From a virus: a stretch of 43,327 nt of DNA. Numbering within the stretch: the first letter of the stretch is position 1; every line of letters starts with the position of its first letter. Positions 29,934 to 40,947 of this stretch are shown here, one piece after another. The DNA lies in IMG/VR virus record IMGVR_UViG_3300034279_000563, positions 1 through 43,327 of that record. The stretch is one strand, 5' to 3'. The notes under the pieces were generated by a model that worked only from the letters and a program-made list of their open reading frames with translations, was not told the origin of the DNA and did no database searches. Made by a program: the position numbers and the translations under genes.

Positions 29934-31622
29934 ATGAGTTTAGAAACCCTATTAGGAATACCATGCCCAACTGGACCGCAAGGCCCACAAGGACCGCGCG
30001 GTCCACAAGGAGCACAAGGTCCGCAAGGAGCACAAGGAGCACAAGGTCCACAAGGAATTCAGGGATTGCGCGGCACCCAAGGACCTACTGGATCGCAAGG
30101 TCCCACTGGATCGCAAGGTCCCACTGGCGTCACTGGCGTGCAGGGCCCACAGGGAATTCAGGGGCCACAAGGGCCGATTGGACCTATTGGACCTATTGGA
30201 CTGAATGGAACGCAAGGTCCACAAGGACCACAAGGCCCTGTGAGTAATGTTATAACAGCAAGTTCAGGAAATGTTACTATTACAGCACCTAATGGTTGGG
30301 TGAATATAGGGCCTTCGGGAAATGCTATTTCAATTCCTGGCAACGTCAGTCTGCCCATGCAAATTGGCCCAGATAATAATCCTATAATTGTTCCTACTAG
30401 TTCCAGTGGGCAACCTATTACAATCGGCCCGCAGGGATCTCCTGCGTTAGCCGCATATGCAAATGGGTATGCTGTATTTGGTATTCCTGTATCTGACGAA
30501 GGAGTATTAATTTCTTCTAATATTGCAAGCATTAATTTTAAAGGCAACGGGATAACTGCAACAGCCAATGGCTCTGCTATTACAATTAATGTTGTATCAT
30601 CTAATTCTACGTTAACCAGCGATCCAGGAATAGACAGTTATAGTGCTAATATCAGATTAGAAAATGAATATATTACCAGTAATGTTGTGATAGCTGTGGG
30701 TAATCTGGCAGGAACGTACGGTCTGGGAATTTCAGAATCTGGAAACACTATTACTATATCACACGCAGATACTAGTAACGTATCGAATATTTCTTTGGTT
30801 TCAAAACAATTTATTAGTTCGTTAAATTTTGATGTATACGGACATGTTGTTGGCGCAACTGCAAATAATCAAAGCACTTATACTCTAGAATCATTTTCTA
30901 CAACAGAATTTAATACAGTTAATTTAAGTATTAAAGACTCGGACAATATATTTTCAAATATTGGATTTAGAACTGGTAATGTAGGGGTTACTCCTGGATT
31001 AGACATAGAATCATCTGGCAACATTATTACTTTTAAACATGCCGATACTTCTAGTATTACTGGAATTACTGGTAACGCTAACTATTTTGTCAACAGCATT
31101 ACCCTTGATCCTTACGGGCATATCACTGTTATCGGTAATGCCCAAGTAACCACTTATACACAACAATTTGGAAGTCGCTCAGGCGGCGCAAATTTAATTT
31201 TAGCTGGAAGCGATAGCTCAAACAGCAACGTACAAATTGTTTCGGGAGCAGGAATCAGTATTAGTAGTAATACTAGTTCGATGGTAATTTCTGCAGTGGG
31301 CGGTGGTGGTGCAGATGTTATAGTTGAATTAGGAAATGTTTCTGGAAACGTAAACATCGACAGATCGCTGGGTTCTATTTTTAAAGCCAACGCAACAGGA
31401 AATATAAGTTTACAATTACCATCAAATATCAGTGCTGGTCAAAGTTTCACTTTAATTGTTAAACAAGATTCAGCAGGATCCAGACTTGCCACTTATAATG
31501 CTGACTACAAATTTGCTGGAAACTTTAGAACACTGAGCACTGCGGCTAATAGTACCGACATGTTAAACATGTTTTACGATGGTTACGTCATTTATACTAG
31601 TCTAACTACAGGATATCAATAA
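29934..31622 (+). CDS. Tail fibre with collagen-like repeats (562 aa)
   Basis: Residues about 14-103 are Gly-X-Y triplets (mostly [12 protein letters not shown]), which would form a trimeric collagen-like rod. The rest is beta-rich with NxTI and SSGN repeats (for example [12 protein letters not shown] and [12 protein letters not shown]), typical of fibre shafts, and ends in a TLIVKQD beta domain. It is a virion surface protein. The G-x-y DNA repeats also produce long antisense open frames that are not genes. The stop overlaps the next start (TAATG). Confidence 0.85.
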   Translation: MSLETLLGIPCPTGPQGPQGPRGPQGAQGPQGAQGAQGPQGIQGLRGTQGPTGSQGPTGSQGPTGVTGVQGPQGIQGPQGPIGPIGPIGLNGTQGPQGPQGPVSNVITASSGNVTITAPNGWVNIGPSGNAISIPGNVSLPMQIGPDNNPIIVPTSSSGQPITIGPQGSPALAAYANGYAVFGIPVSDEGVLISSNIASINFKGNGITATANGSAITINVVSSNSTLTSDPGIDSYSANIRLENEYITSNVVIAVGNLAGTYGLGISESGNTITISHADTSNVSNISLVSKQFISSLNFDVYGHVVGATANNQSTYTLESFSTTEFNTVNLSIKDSDNIFSNIGFRTGNVGVTPGLDIESSGNIITFKHADTSSITGITGNANYFVNSITLDPYGHITVIGNAQVTTYTQQFGSRSGGANLILAGSDSSNSNVQIVSGAGISISSNTSSMVISAVGGGGADVIVELGNVSGNVNIDRSLGSIFKANATGNISLQLPSNISAGQSFTLIVKQDSAGSRLATYNADYKFAGNFRTLSTAANSTDMLNMFYDGYVIYTSLTTGYQ

Positions 31623-32365
31623 TGAATTTTGGCAGTAGTAGATTAGGTTTTTGGTATAATAAACCCGCTGATCGAGGATATAAAAACAAGATTGGGGTTT
31701 TTTATGATCCTCTGACCAATGGGCCCGGCGGTAATACCGATTATTATAATTCTGGAGATGCAAATCCGCCGGTGAATTTATATCCAAATTTGGCTGCAAG
31801 AATTAGTGCTTTAGGGTATACCCCTAGTTTGATTACGAGTTATTCTGCTTTAAAAGCGTTAAATCTTTACGAATATGCACAACTTTGGGATATAGGTTAT
31901 GCAAGTCCTTATTTGACTAACCCCAACGATCCAACAGCAATTTTGACCAGCTATCTTCAGGGTGGCGGCGCAATGTTCATAATGGGAGAAAATTCAAATT
32001 TTGGTGTAAGAGATGATTCGGTTGATACATTTATAACTGGATTGGGTGGCGGAAATGTTGTTAGAGGAACCACTGATTATCCTTACAGTGTGAACGTGAC
32101 CTTACAAGCTGAGTTTTTGTTATCTAATAACAGCAATTCTGTGGATTTTGCCCGCCCCGGTGTGTTTTCACAAGTGGGATCAGGAACACCAATGACTACT
32201 GCATTCGTGGACAATGAATATGTGGCTGCTATGTGGACAACGGGTTCCTTATTAGCAGCACCCACAGGCACAGTGATGTCAATTTTAGATGTTAATTTTT
32301 TAAAAGGCAGTTACCCTCAAAATGATTTTATCGACAACACGATAATATCATTGAATAGAAAGTAA
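31622..32365 (+). CDS. Tail-associated protein with glutamine-amidotransferase-like segment
   Basis: A 247-aa protein. A segment from residue about 57 (LGYTPSLITSYSALKALNLYEYAQLWDIG, split) to QGGGAMFIMGENSNFG and FITGLGGGN resembles the class I GATase-like / ThuA-type alpha-beta fold seen in surface adhesins; the nucleophile Cys is absent (GEN in its place). Its location between fibres suggests an adhesin or fibre tip. Confidence 0.45.
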   Translation: MNFGSSRLGFWYNKPADRGYKNKIGVFYDPLTNGPGGNTDYYNSGDANPPVNLYPNLAARISALGYTPSLITSYSALKALNLYEYAQLWDIGYASPYLTNPNDPTAILTSYLQGGGAMFIMGENSNFGVRDDSVDTFITGLGGGNVVRGTTDYPYSVNVTLQAEFLLSNNSNSVDFARPGVFSQVGSGTPMTTAFVDNEYVAAMWTTGSLLAAPTGTVMSILDVNFLKGSYPQNDFIDNTIISLNRK

Positions 32366-32413
32366 ACGAAATTTTGATAAGTACGATAATATAAACAGAT
32401 TTGGGATATTTAA

Positions 32414-35400
32414 ATGAGTAAAACAGTCCAATGGAAACGCGGTAATGCTAATGTAAGTGCTTCTTACATTGGTGCCCAAGGTGAAATAACAGTTGATACG
32501 TCCGAATGGGGTCTGCGGGTCCATGATGGATTGACAGCTGGTGGCTATAAGATTAGTAATGACACTGACGATAATGTTAATGTCGGTAACATAAATATCA
32601 ACAATCAAACGATCCAAGGTAAAAACAGTGATCAGGATGTACTGATTGGGGCAACAGGGATTGCTAATGTTGTTTTATTTGGACAATCAACTGTGGTCGA
32701 TAATGACATATATGTACAAGGCAGTGGAACCATTGACGGAATTTTAATTCAAAATTCTACTATTTCAACAGTTAATCCTAATGTTAATTTAGTGTTAACT
32801 TCTGGCAATGTATCAACTACTGGAAATTTTTACGCAAATATTCTTAGACTTAAAAATGAAAACTTTTACATTGCAGAAGTTTTTAGCGGAGCACTGAGCA
32901 GAAACATTACCAGTATATTTTCTGGATTATCATATCCGCAAGATATTACCGTAAGAGCAAATAGTACAATTGTTGGATTGCATACATCAGCTGTGGGCAC
33001 AGTGGGATTAAGAACGTTTGCTACTAACTCAGTTCCTATTACCATCGGTGGGGATACATTGGTTCAAGGCAATGTGACTGCAAATGGATATTCTGCCCCG
33101 GAATATTCAAGTTACTTGTTTACATCTAATGCAGCATCTGTATCGGGGCTTACTCACAGAATTTTCAGCAATACTTCTAATGTAAACATTGTTAGCATAC
33201 TGCATGACAATGCTGAAGTAGCAAGATTTTTTAGCAACAATCAAACCCAACTAACTGGTAATTTGATTATTACTGGGGGTCCTGGTGTATCTAATCAATC
33301 TGCATTCCCTGAGGCAAGACTTCAAATTTATAGTAATGTAAACTCTTACAGTCAAATAGTACATCAGAATTTGAATACACAATCTTTATCTAGCTCAGAT
33401 TATGTGGCCACAGCCGATAACGGTTCTGACACAACCTACTATATTGACTTAGGTATTGTTGGTAGATTACACGACGATCCTGCATTCTTTGGTGATACTA
33501 CTACATTCAATGATGCTTACCTATATGTAGTAGGGTACAACCAAGCTGGCCCAAGTTTGGGTAACGTGGGTAATTTAATCATTGGCAGTACTAACGGGTT
33601 AGTTAAAACATTTATCGGTAATGCCGCTCAAGCAAATGTTGTTACTGTAGTTGACAGTACAGGATTGCTACCTGGTGCTAATGTTACCTATAATTTAGGC
33701 AGTGCTACAAGACAATGGAAAGATCTGTGGGTCAGCAATAACACAATTTACATAGGTGGAGTTGCACTGGGTGTGAGTGCAAACGGTAACTTAACTGTTA
33801 ACGGTAATGTAATTTCTGGTGCAGGGGGTGTTGGGCCACAAGGGCCACAAGGTGCGACCGGACCGCAAGGTCCGATAGGTAACACTGGACCGCAAGGACC
33901 GCAAGGTCCGATAGGTAACACTGGACCGCAAGGACCGCAAGGTCCGATAGGTAACACTGGACCGCAAGGACCGCAAGGTCCGATTGGCAATACAGGACCA
34001 CAAGGCCCATCTGGACCACAAGGCCCATCTGGTTCCTCATATACAGATAGCAATGTTATATCATTGTTAGCATCGTTGGGCTCTAATACTGTTGTAACAT
34101 CAGGCAACATCACTGGCAACTATTTTATTGGCAACGGTAGTCAGTTGACTGGTATAACTGCATCAGCCAACACCGGCAATGTGACCTTTAACGATCAAGC
34201 AGTTGTAGGCACCGGTAATCCAGAAGGTGGCGGCGGCCTGTATTTGGCTCCAGGCACCGAAAGTGTGGGCAATTTACAATATATCCGAGTGCGTGGTGGT
34301 GATGTTGCCACACACATACACCTTGATACTGGTAATAACGCTTATTTTGATCAATACTTTGGCGACGACAGCAAGTATGTAAAACTAGAAGCTGGTGCAA
34401 CAGGTAACATAATGATTGGTACCAACGCAATCAACTGGAACTTTGATGCCTCTGGTGACTTGACTGTGCCAGGCAATCTAGTAATCAATGGTCTTACAAA
34501 TGTATTTGGATCAAATGTTGCATTGTTACAATCGAATCCTGATCTACCATTACTATCAGTATCAAGTGGTAGTAACGGTGGTGTATCAAGTCTTTGGGTA
34601 GAAGATGTTGCTAACATCGGCACTAGTAATATAGCGGCAGTATATGTTAATCCTACTCCAGGGTCAAAGATTGTTAGAATAGCAGTAGGACAAAATGGTA
34701 GCCCAGGTCCTTATCTATGGGACTTTAGTACAACCGGTACACTAACAACGCCCGGTAATATAACATTACCCAACGGTGCAGTGATCCGAGACACAGCAGG
34801 TGATGCAGTGGCATTTGGTTCAGGTGCTGGCGAAACCACACAAGGTACTTATGCAGTGGCTGTTGGAACCCAGGCTGGCTCCGCCACACAAGGCGCGGGG
34901 GCAGTAGCCGTTGGACTGCAAGCTGGCCAAAATGGTCAAGGTGGTGGTGCAGTAGCAATTGGTGCTGGTGCTGGTCTGATTGACCAAAACGGTTCAGCAG
35001 TGGCCATTGGCTACGCGGCTGGCGAAACCACACAAGGTGTTCATGCGGTGGCCATTGGTACCAGTGCTGGTCGAACCTTACAAGGCAATTACTCAATCAT
35101 CCTGAACGCCACTGGTGCCAATCTAAATGCAACCACAGCCAACACATTCACAGTGGCACCTGTTAGAAATGATGTGTCTAACGTTGCCCAAGTAATGTTC
35201 TACAACACCACTTCAAAAGAAATCACATACGGCAATGTCATAAGTGTAGCTGGCAACATCAATGCCAGTCAATTCAATTTTGCCAACGGTGTAAACATAT
35301 TGAGCACAGTAGCAGGTACATATGGTAATGCCAATGTGACCAGCTATTTCCAAAGTCTAACATCACTGGCACTTGGCTCAGGTGCAGGTGCCACAGCACA

Positions 35401-36124
35401 AGGCCTCGGCTCTGTTGCACTGGGCCTCAACGCTGGCAATGATCAAGGCTATTACGCAGTAGCCATTGGTATTGGTTCCGGCAGAGTTGCACAAAGTGAC
35501 AGCGCAGTGGCCATTGGTGGCGAAGCAGGTTGGGTCAGTCAAGGCATTAACTCTGTTGCTGTTGGATACCGTGCCGGTACAACCAATCAAGCCAACAGCT
35601 CAATTATATTGAACGCAACCGGTGCTAATCTAAATGCAACCACAGCCAACACATTCACAGTGGCTCCGGTTAGAAATGATGTGTCCACAGCCAATGTGGC
35701 CCAGGTCATGTTCTACAACACCACGTCAAAAGAAATTACATACGGCAATACCATCAGCATTGCTGGTAACATCACAGGCAACACAGGCGGATTTGCCATA
35801 GGTTATAGAGATATTCCTCAAGTTGTATTCACCAGTAACGCTACATTGGCATTAACTGATGCAGGTAAACATTACTTTAGTTCTAACAGTGCCAATGTTA
35901 TTACTGTTCCAAATAATGCCACAGTAAGCTTCAATATAGGAACCGCAATCAGCATCGTCCAGCAAGGTACTGCAAACTTAACTGTGACTCCTGGCTCAGG
36001 TGTAACTATGTACTTGGCTGGAAACAGTACATCAGCATCTAGGACATTGGGTAACTTTGGCATGGCCACATTGATAAAAGTAGGCACAGATACTTGGTTT
36101 ATCAACGGCACAGGAGTTAACTGA
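32414..36124 (+). CDS. Large tail fibre/adhesin with collagen-like and YadA-head-like repeats (1236 aa)
   Basis: The N terminus [20 protein letters not shown] with [13 protein letters not shown] resembles the fibre-attachment domain of other phage tropism proteins. A shaft follows, then a collagen-like stretch at about residues 474-540 ([12 protein letters not shown] units). Two blocks of YadA-type head repeats (AVAIGxxAG) lie at about 796-893 and 983-1063, each followed by a repeated [17 protein letters not shown] module. The C-terminal 120 residues form a beta domain. YadA repeats make left-handed beta rolls in trimeric adhesins. This is probably the host-recognition fibre. Confidence 0.85.
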   Translation: MSKTVQWKRGNANVSASYIGAQGEITVDTSEWGLRVHDGLTAGGYKISNDTDDNVNVGNININNQTIQGKNSDQDVLIGATGIANVVLFGQSTVVDNDIYVQGSGTIDGILIQNSTISTVNPNVNLVLTSGNVSTTGNFYANILRLKNENFYIAEVFSGALSRNITSIFSGLSYPQDITVRANSTIVGLHTSAVGTVGLRTFATNSVPITIGGDTLVQGNVTANGYSAPEYSSYLFTSNAASVSGLTHRIFSNTSNVNIVSILHDNAEVARFFSNNQTQLTGNLIITGGPGVSNQSAFPEARLQIYSNVNSYSQIVHQNLNTQSLSSSDYVATADNGSDTTYYIDLGIVGRLHDDPAFFGDTTTFNDAYLYVVGYNQAGPSLGNVGNLIIGSTNGLVKTFIGNAAQANVVTVVDSTGLLPGANVTYNLGSATRQWKDLWVSNNTIYIGGVALGVSANGNLTVNGNVISGAGGVGPQGPQGATGPQGPIGNTGPQGPQGPIGNTGPQGPQGPIGNTGPQGPQGPIGNTGPQGPSGPQGPSGSSYTDSNVISLLASLGSNTVVTSGNITGNYFIGNGSQLTGITASANTGNVTFNDQAVVGTGNPEGGGGLYLAPGTESVGNLQYIRVRGGDVATHIHLDTGNNAYFDQYFGDDSKYVKLEAGATGNIMIGTNAINWNFDASGDLTVPGNLVINGLTNVFGSNVALLQSNPDLPLLSVSSGSNGGVSSLWVEDVANIGTSNIAAVYVNPTPGSKIVRIAVGQNGSPGPYLWDFSTTGTLTTPGNITLPNGAVIRDTAGDAVAFGSGAGETTQGTYAVAVGTQAGSATQGAGAVAVGLQAGQNGQGGGAVAIGAGAGLIDQNGSAVAIGYAAGETTQGVHAVAIGTSAGRTLQGNYSIILNATGANLNATTANTFTVAPVRNDVSNVAQVMFYNTTSKEITYGNVISVAGNINASQFNFANGVNILSTVAGTYGNANVTSYFQSLTSLALGSGAGATAQGLGSVALGLNAGNDQGYYAVAIGIGSGRVAQSDSAVAIGGEAGWVSQGINSVAVGYRAGTTNQANSSIILNATGANLNATTANTFTVAPVRNDVSTANVAQVMFYNTTSKEITYGNTISIAGNITGNTGGFAIGYRDIPQVVFTSNATLALTDAGKHYFSSNSANVITVPNNATVSFNIGTAISIVQQGTANLTVTPGSGVTMYLAGNSTSASRTLGNFGMATLIKVGTDTWFINGTGVN
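33878..33985 (+). repeat. 36-bp tandem repeat in the collagen-like region
   Basis: Three tandem 36-base units starting at 33878, 33914 and 33950 (last base differs) encode [12 protein letters not shown]. The repeats are nearly identical in DNA, so they can gain or lose units by slippage or recombination. Confidence 0.9.
35120..35157 (+). repeat. Direct repeat copy A in the large fibre gene
   Basis: A 38-base stretch identical to 35627-35664, within a longer similar region (about 35081-35240 against 35590-35760). It encodes the [17 protein letters not shown] module and indicates an internal duplication. Confidence 0.85.
35627..35664 (+). repeat. Direct repeat copy B in the large fibre gene
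   Basis: Identical to copy A at 35120-35157. Flanks are similar but have drifted at third codon positions, so the duplication is not brand new. Confidence 0.85.
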
Positions 36125-36822
36125 TGTCCGGTATTATGCAAGCTGCTGTGGGAAGTTGGAAACGTACAGTAGCAGCCGCTGCAGGTCCTGCATTGGTCTA
36201 TGATTTAGATGCGGCTAACTTTGCAGCAGTACCAACTAACGGCATAACAGTCAATGGATTTACATTAACCGTAGCAAATGCTGGTAGCAGTATTTCTTGG
36301 CAATCTGCCAACGGTGGGGTATTTAGAAAAAGCAACGCTGTGGGCACTGATTTTATCTATGGTGGTCCTAACTATGTTACCGGACAAAGTTACACAGTGT
36401 TCATAGCCTACAAACGCATAGCAACTGCTGATGGTAGATTATTGAACACACAAAGCGAAGCCAGCAAAGACTGGCTCATGGGCCTGTACAACGGCCACGA
36501 CCAAACATTCTATCCTAACTTTGCAGTTAACCTGCCGTCATCGGGTGCTGATCTCTTCTGGCATCTTGATTTTGCTACTTGGAACACTTCAACAGGTCTA
36601 GGACAACTATATTCTGCAACCAGTGTCTCGCCGTCAAGCGTGGCATTTTCTGCAACCAATGCTGGTGGCGGAGGTTTCAATCAGTTGCGATTGTTCAGTC
36701 GTTCATCAGGCAGTGAAGTACAAACAGCTGATATAGGATTTATCAAAGTCTATAATGGTGTGTTGGATTTGGCCACTGTACAATCCCTATACGCTACCTA
36801 TAAAGCTAGATTTGGTTACTAA
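36124..36822 (+). CDS. Concanavalin A-like lectin domain protein
   Basis: A 232-aa protein overlapping the fibre stop by one base. YDLDAANFAAVPTNG, SYTVFIAYKR and GFIKVYNGVLDLATVQSLY follow the LamG/ConA-like jelly-roll pattern (the last block is typical of these domains at the C-terminal strand). It is probably a glycan-binding tip or accessory adhesin for the preceding fibre. Confidence 0.7.
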   Translation: MSGIMQAAVGSWKRTVAAAAGPALVYDLDAANFAAVPTNGITVNGFTLTVANAGSSISWQSANGGVFRKSNAVGTDFIYGGPNYVTGQSYTVFIAYKRIATADGRLLNTQSEASKDWLMGLYNGHDQTFYPNFAVNLPSSGADLFWHLDFATWNTSTGLGQLYSATSVSPSSVAFSATNAGGGGFNQLRLFSRSSGSEVQTADIGFIKVYNGVLDLATVQSLYATYKARFGY

Positions 36823-36833
36823 CCACATATTAA

Positions 36834-36841
36834 TATAAATA
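36834..36841 (+). promoter_or_regulatory. T4-late-like promoter box
   Basis: An exact TATAAATA, 24 bases before the ATG at 36865. It would serve the small tail-linked gene. Confidence 0.5.
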
Positions 36842-36864
36842 ACAATAATAACAGGATTTTAGAT

Positions 36865-37179
36865 ATGGCATCATATACAATAGTAACAGCCACAGCGGCA
36901 AATGTAGCTGGTAACACTAACACAATAGCCAGCACAAAAGTTAAAATAGTAGCAAATGCAGCCTGTGTTTATGCTATTAATGCCCCGGCAACATTAACCG
37001 CCAACGTTGGCGCAATGATTCCCGCAAACTTTCCCACATATATAAACATGACGGGCATTGGAAACAGAATTTCAGTTTTACCAGTTGCTGGCGGCAGCAC
37101 TGCTATTACACTAACAGAATGTGGTACAGTTTTTCAGAGTGCGGTAAATCAAAATAGTACAACATTTTTGAACACATAA
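36865..37179 (+). CDS. Small Ala/Thr-rich tail-linked protein (104 aa)
   Basis: Low-charge, Ala/Thr/Val/Asn-rich sequence (MASYTIVTATAANVAGNTNT) with two Cys (AACVYAI and TECGTVF). The composition resembles fibre or decoration proteins. It follows a late-type promoter. No family is recognised. Confidence 0.65.
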   Translation: MASYTIVTATAANVAGNTNTIASTKVKIVANAACVYAINAPATLTANVGAMIPANFPTYINMTGIGNRISVLPVAGGSTAITLTECGTVFQSAVNQNSTTFLNT

Positions 37180-37183
37180 TACT

Positions 37184-37270
37184 ATGAAATCACATGAATT
37201 TATCCAAGCCGCAGCAGATATGTTGGCCGCATTTGGCAACAACGAACAACAGTCTATAAAGCCTAAATAA
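37184..37270 (+). CDS. Tiny hypothetical peptide (28 aa)
   Basis: ATG 37184 lies four bases after the previous stop, with a frame to TAA 37270. The peptide is MKSHEFIQAAADMLAAFG plus a short hydrophilic end, an amphipathic helix. There is no clear SD, so it may not be translated. Confidence 0.35.
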   Translation: MKSHEFIQAAADMLAAFGNNEQQSIKPK

Positions 37271-37299
37271 TTGATTTTGTACAAAAATTAGTGTATACT
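37271..37299 (+). promoter_or_regulatory. Sigma70-type promoter for primase-helicase
   Basis: TTGATT (37271-37276), a 17-base spacer and TATACT (37294-37299). ATG 37307 follows within eight bases, giving a very short leader. Confidence 0.72.
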
Positions 37300-37306
37300 A
37301 ACACTG

Positions 37307-38359
37307 ATGTTCAACTCTGTACAGGATTATACCCTAAGCATACTGCCCGCTAAGAAGAAACGTAGCCAAAGTGGTTGGTTAAGTTTCAATGCAGTCTGCT
37401 GCCACCATAATGGCGATAGTGCAGATACCCGAGGTCGCGGCGGAGTCATTACAAATCCAGATGGTGGGGTGTCTTACCATTGCTTTAATTGTGGATTTAA
37501 AACTGGTTACCAATCTGGCAGACCGCTGAGTTTCAAATATCGAAAATTTCTGAGTTGGTTGGGTGCAGATGTTAATGAAATACAACGGCTAGTAGTTGAG
37601 GCGCTGAGGATCAAAGACTTAATTCAACCCGAAGACATCAAACCTGTTGTTGAAGAAGAAATAACGTTCACTGCTCGAAAATTACCAGATGAAGCGTCAA
37701 GTTTTATGGCCTTGGTTGAATTTTATGAACTAGCAGATAGTCTTGACTATCCACAAGGTTTTAAAAACGCAGTTGATTATATATATCAAAGAAAAATTGA
37801 TATGCAACGTTATGAATTTTATTGGACTCCCGAAGTAGAATATAAATTATCACATCGTGTTATTATTCCTTTTAAATACAAAGGTGAAGTAGTAGGCTAT
37901 ACGGCAAGAGCATCAAATGATGATGTTAAACCCAAATATCACAGTGATCATCCTGCCCATTTTGTTTTTAATTTAGATGAACAAAAACCGGACAGTAAAT
38001 TTGTCATTGTCTGCGAAGGTCCTTTTGATGCCATGAGCGTAGATGGAGTAAGCACACAGACCAATGACATCAGTGAACAGCAGGCAGAGTTGATAGAATC
38101 TTTGGGTCGAGAAGTAATCGTAGTTCCAGACTTCGACAAACATGTCAACAAACAAGGCAAGGAAGTTTGGCCCGGACAACAAACTATTAATCGTGCAATA
38201 GAGTATGGGTGGTCAGTGAGTTACCCTGTGTGGAAAGACACTGCAAAAGATATTAATCATGCAGTTCAATTGTATGGAAAACTGTTTGTTATGAAATCTA
38301 TTCTAGATGCCAAAGAATCCAATTCATTAAAAATTAAATTGTTAGCTAATAAAATATGA
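37307..38359 (+). CDS. DNA primase (gp61/DnaG type)
   Basis: A 350-aa primase. The N-terminal zinc-binding set is C31 C32 H33 H34 with C59 and C62 (YHCFNCGFKTG). The TOPRIM domain has EGPFD (E237-D241) and a later VVPDFDKH with the metal Asp pair. It makes RNA primers for lagging-strand synthesis at the fork, working with the helicase encoded next (four-base overlap). The order primase-helicase differs from T4's gp41-gp61, but the pairing is the same. Confidence 0.88.
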   Translation: MFNSVQDYTLSILPAKKKRSQSGWLSFNAVCCHHNGDSADTRGRGGVITNPDGGVSYHCFNCGFKTGYQSGRPLSFKYRKFLSWLGADVNEIQRLVVEALRIKDLIQPEDIKPVVEEEITFTARKLPDEASSFMALVEFYELADSLDYPQGFKNAVDYIYQRKIDMQRYEFYWTPEVEYKLSHRVIIPFKYKGEVVGYTARASNDDVKPKYHSDHPAHFVFNLDEQKPDSKFVIVCEGPFDAMSVDGVSTQTNDISEQQAELIESLGREVIVVPDFDKHVNKQGKEVWPGQQTINRAIEYGWSVSYPVWKDTAKDINHAVQLYGKLFVMKSILDAKESNSLKIKLLANKI

Positions 38360-39804
38360 CCAAAGACTATAGTGTTGATCTCCAAAAATTATTTTTAGAA
38401 ATGATGCAACAGAATCCTGAAAGTTATGTCAGAGTTCAAAACATTTATAATCCAGAGAACTTTGATAGAAGTCTCCGTGACGCCGCACGTTTTATTAAAG
38501 AACATGTGGACACGCATAAGATCATGCCCACTCCTGAACAGATCAAAGCAGTGGCAGGCACAGACCTAAAACCAATTCCAGATCTCGGAGAAAATCATTA
38601 TGATTGGTTCATGGTTGAATTTGAAGGATTTACTAAAAAATATGAACTAGAACGTGCAGTGCTCAAAGCCGCAGACATGATTGAAAAAGGAGACTTTGAC
38701 CTCATTGAAAAGATTATCAAAGATGCTGTACAGATCAGTTTGACCAAAGACATGGGCACAGAGTATTTTGCAGATCCCCGTGCTCGATTAATGAAAATTA
38801 AAAGCAACAACGGACAAATTAGCACAGGTTGGCCCACCATGGACAAGAGATTGTTTGGTGGTATGAATCGGGGAGAGCTTAATATTTTTGCCGGAGGATC
38901 GGGTTCGGGTAAAAGCTTGTTTATGCAAAACATTGCATTGAACTGGGTCGTAGCTGGATTAAACGGCGTGTTTTTAACGTTAGAACTTAGTGAAGAATTA
39001 TGTGCCATGCGTATTGACAGCATGGCAGCAAATGTCAGCACCCGAGAGATTTTTAAAGAAATAGATACTGTGGAGTTAAAGATCGGTATGCTGGGCAAAA
39101 AGTCTGGCAGCCTGCGTATCAAATACATGCCAGCGCAGAGCAACGTGAATCAGATTCGTGCATATCTCAAAGAATTAGAAGTACAGACTGGCCGTAAAAC
39201 AGATTTTATTATGGTAGACTATTTGGATCTCGTTATGCCGGTCAGTGCCAAAGTCAGTCCCAACGATTTGTTTGTCAAGGACAAGTATGTTTCGGAAGAG
39301 TTACGAAATTTAGCCAAAGAATTCAGTGTATTAATGATCACTGCCAGTCAGTTAAATAGAAGTGCAGTTGAGGAGATTGAATTTGATCACAGTCATATCA
39401 GTGGCGGTATTAGTAAGATTAATACAGCAGACAATGTATTTGGAATCTTTACATCCAGAGCTATGCGTGAGCGTGGCCGCTATCAGATACAATTGATGAA
39501 AACTCGTAGCAGTAGTGGTGTGGGCATGAAAGTAGATTTAGACTATGACGTCGACACTCTGCGTATTACAGATCCGGGCGAGGAGGCACAGGGTACTCCG
39601 GGCACACTAAAACCCCAAGTTGGCAGTATTATGAGCAGTATTAAAACCAGATCTACTAGTAGTGACGATGAAGGTGCTCCACGGAAGTTCGAAAGAGCCC
39701 AAGGAACTCCTGCATGGGAAAAGCCCATGAGTGGCGGAGACGGCGAAGTACAAAGCGCCAAACTTAAACAAATGTTGGCAGGATTGAAGAAAGTAGACCA
39801 ATGA
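38356..39804 (+). CDS. Replicative DNA helicase (gp41/DnaB type)
   Basis: A 482-aa protein. The N-terminal helical domain (YVRVQNIYNPENFDRSLRD) precedes the RecA-like motor with Walker A GGSGSGKS at 180-187, Walker B FIMVDYLDLV and a QLNR motif. A flexible low-complexity C terminus follows. It would form a hexamer on the lagging strand, travelling 5' to 3' and recruiting the primase. The stop overlaps the next start (ATGA). Confidence 0.9.
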   Translation: MTKDYSVDLQKLFLEMMQQNPESYVRVQNIYNPENFDRSLRDAARFIKEHVDTHKIMPTPEQIKAVAGTDLKPIPDLGENHYDWFMVEFEGFTKKYELERAVLKAADMIEKGDFDLIEKIIKDAVQISLTKDMGTEYFADPRARLMKIKSNNGQISTGWPTMDKRLFGGMNRGELNIFAGGSGSGKSLFMQNIALNWVVAGLNGVFLTLELSEELCAMRIDSMAANVSTREIFKEIDTVELKIGMLGKKSGSLRIKYMPAQSNVNQIRAYLKELEVQTGRKTDFIMVDYLDLVMPVSAKVSPNDLFVKDKYVSEELRNLAKEFSVLMITASQLNRSAVEEIEFDHSHISGGISKINTADNVFGIFTSRAMRERGRYQIQLMKTRSSSGVGMKVDLDYDVDTLRITDPGEEAQGTPGTLKPQVGSIMSSIKTRSTSSDDEGAPRKFERAQGTPAWEKPMSGGDGEVQSAKLKQMLAGLKKVDQ

Positions 39805-40919
39805 GTGATTTATACTGTCCAATGATTCACGGGGGGCTGAATATAAATTTAAAACAAAACGACCAACTGTCTTTTAATCAATGTTGTTTGAGCACAGTAA
39901 ATTTAACCGTACCTTCAAATATAACAAATATTTGGAATAACGAAAAATTGATCGAAATCAGAGATCAAAATAATCAAAATGTGTGGAATAAAGATTGCTG
40001 GGAATGTGAAAGATTAGAAAATGCAGGCCTGCGAAGTTTTAGACAAGGAATGATTGATAAATTTGGCATAAAGAAAAATTTATCAGGCCCACAACGAATA
40101 GATTTATTATTCGATCGTAGTTGTAACTTAGCATGTGTGACTTGCGGGCCAGGTTCTAGCACATTGTGGCAAAAACATCTTAAAGAACACAAACTACTTT
40201 TATCCAACTATTCTAATAAAACAACCATAGATGATATTTTTAAAACTTTAAAATCGTTGGATTTAAGTAATTTAGAATTAGTACAATTTTGTGGCGGGGA
40301 AACTTTATTGGGTAATACATATTGGGACACTGCTGATTTTATAGCAAATCTTGTCCCCGATTGTGCAAATAAAATAGATATTGCATTTCAAACAAATGGA
40401 ACTCAGTCAATTGATAAAAAACATTTTAATATTATTGAAAAATTTAGATTGGTAAAATTTTTTATTAGCTTAGATTCAACACATAATAGATTTGAATATC
40501 TTAGATGGCCAGCTAGTTGGAATCAAGTGACAGATAACATTATGAGATTGCGAGAAGAATTGCCAGTCAACGTTATGTTTTCGGTCCAAGAAGTTGTTAG
40601 TTGTCTAAATATGTATTATTATTTAGATGTACCAAATTGGTTAAATGAAAATTTTAAAACAAATAGGCTCGGGGACTCTGTTGACTATTCCATGCAATTG
40701 GCCATACATAAACACTTAGATGTCAACAACGTTACACAAGAATACGTAGATGCAATAGCACATACTCCAATAAAAAATATTTTACGGAAAAATTGGAAGG
40801 AAAATCCAGAAAATATTAAAAACATGCTAGAGAATTTAAAACTATTCGATTCGTTACGAAACAAAAACTGGCAAGTTGATTTCCCTGAAGTGGCACAGTT
40901 TTATTCTAGGTATCTTTAA
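39801..40919 (+). CDS. Twitch-type radical SAM protein
   Basis: A 372-aa protein. The SAM cluster motif is C108xxxC112xxC115 (SCNLACVTCGPG) and GGE is at 165-167 (FCGGETLL). The N terminus has Cys pairs (CC at 28-29 and CWEC at 66-69) that resemble the leader part of the twitch-domain radical SAM family in marine phages. It overlaps the helicase gene. It is distinct from the other radical SAM protein at 177-1364, whose C-terminal Cys arrangement differs. The substrate is unknown. Confidence 0.8.
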   Translation: MSDLYCPMIHGGLNINLKQNDQLSFNQCCLSTVNLTVPSNITNIWNNEKLIEIRDQNNQNVWNKDCWECERLENAGLRSFRQGMIDKFGIKKNLSGPQRIDLLFDRSCNLACVTCGPGSSTLWQKHLKEHKLLLSNYSNKTTIDDIFKTLKSLDLSNLELVQFCGGETLLGNTYWDTADFIANLVPDCANKIDIAFQTNGTQSIDKKHFNIIEKFRLVKFFISLDSTHNRFEYLRWPASWNQVTDNIMRLREELPVNVMFSVQEVVSCLNMYYYLDVPNWLNENFKTNRLGDSVDYSMQLAIHKHLDVNNVTQEYVDAIAHTPIKNILRKNWKENPENIKNMLENLKLFDSLRNKNWQVDFPEVAQFYSRYL

Positions 40920-40947
40920 TAAATATACTTAATCTGGAGCCAGAATT

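Noticed and set aside
29952-30568. Long minus-strand and alternate-frame reading frames across the collagen-like region
   Set aside because: They arise from the Gly-Pro repeat DNA; the plus frame gives a clear fibre protein.
33878-33985. CRISPR-like array
   Set aside because: The repeats are back-to-back coding units without spacers.
33748-35096. Minus-strand frames opposite the large fibre gene
   Set aside because: Low-complexity mirror products of the repeats, with no start signals and a strong plus-strand gene.
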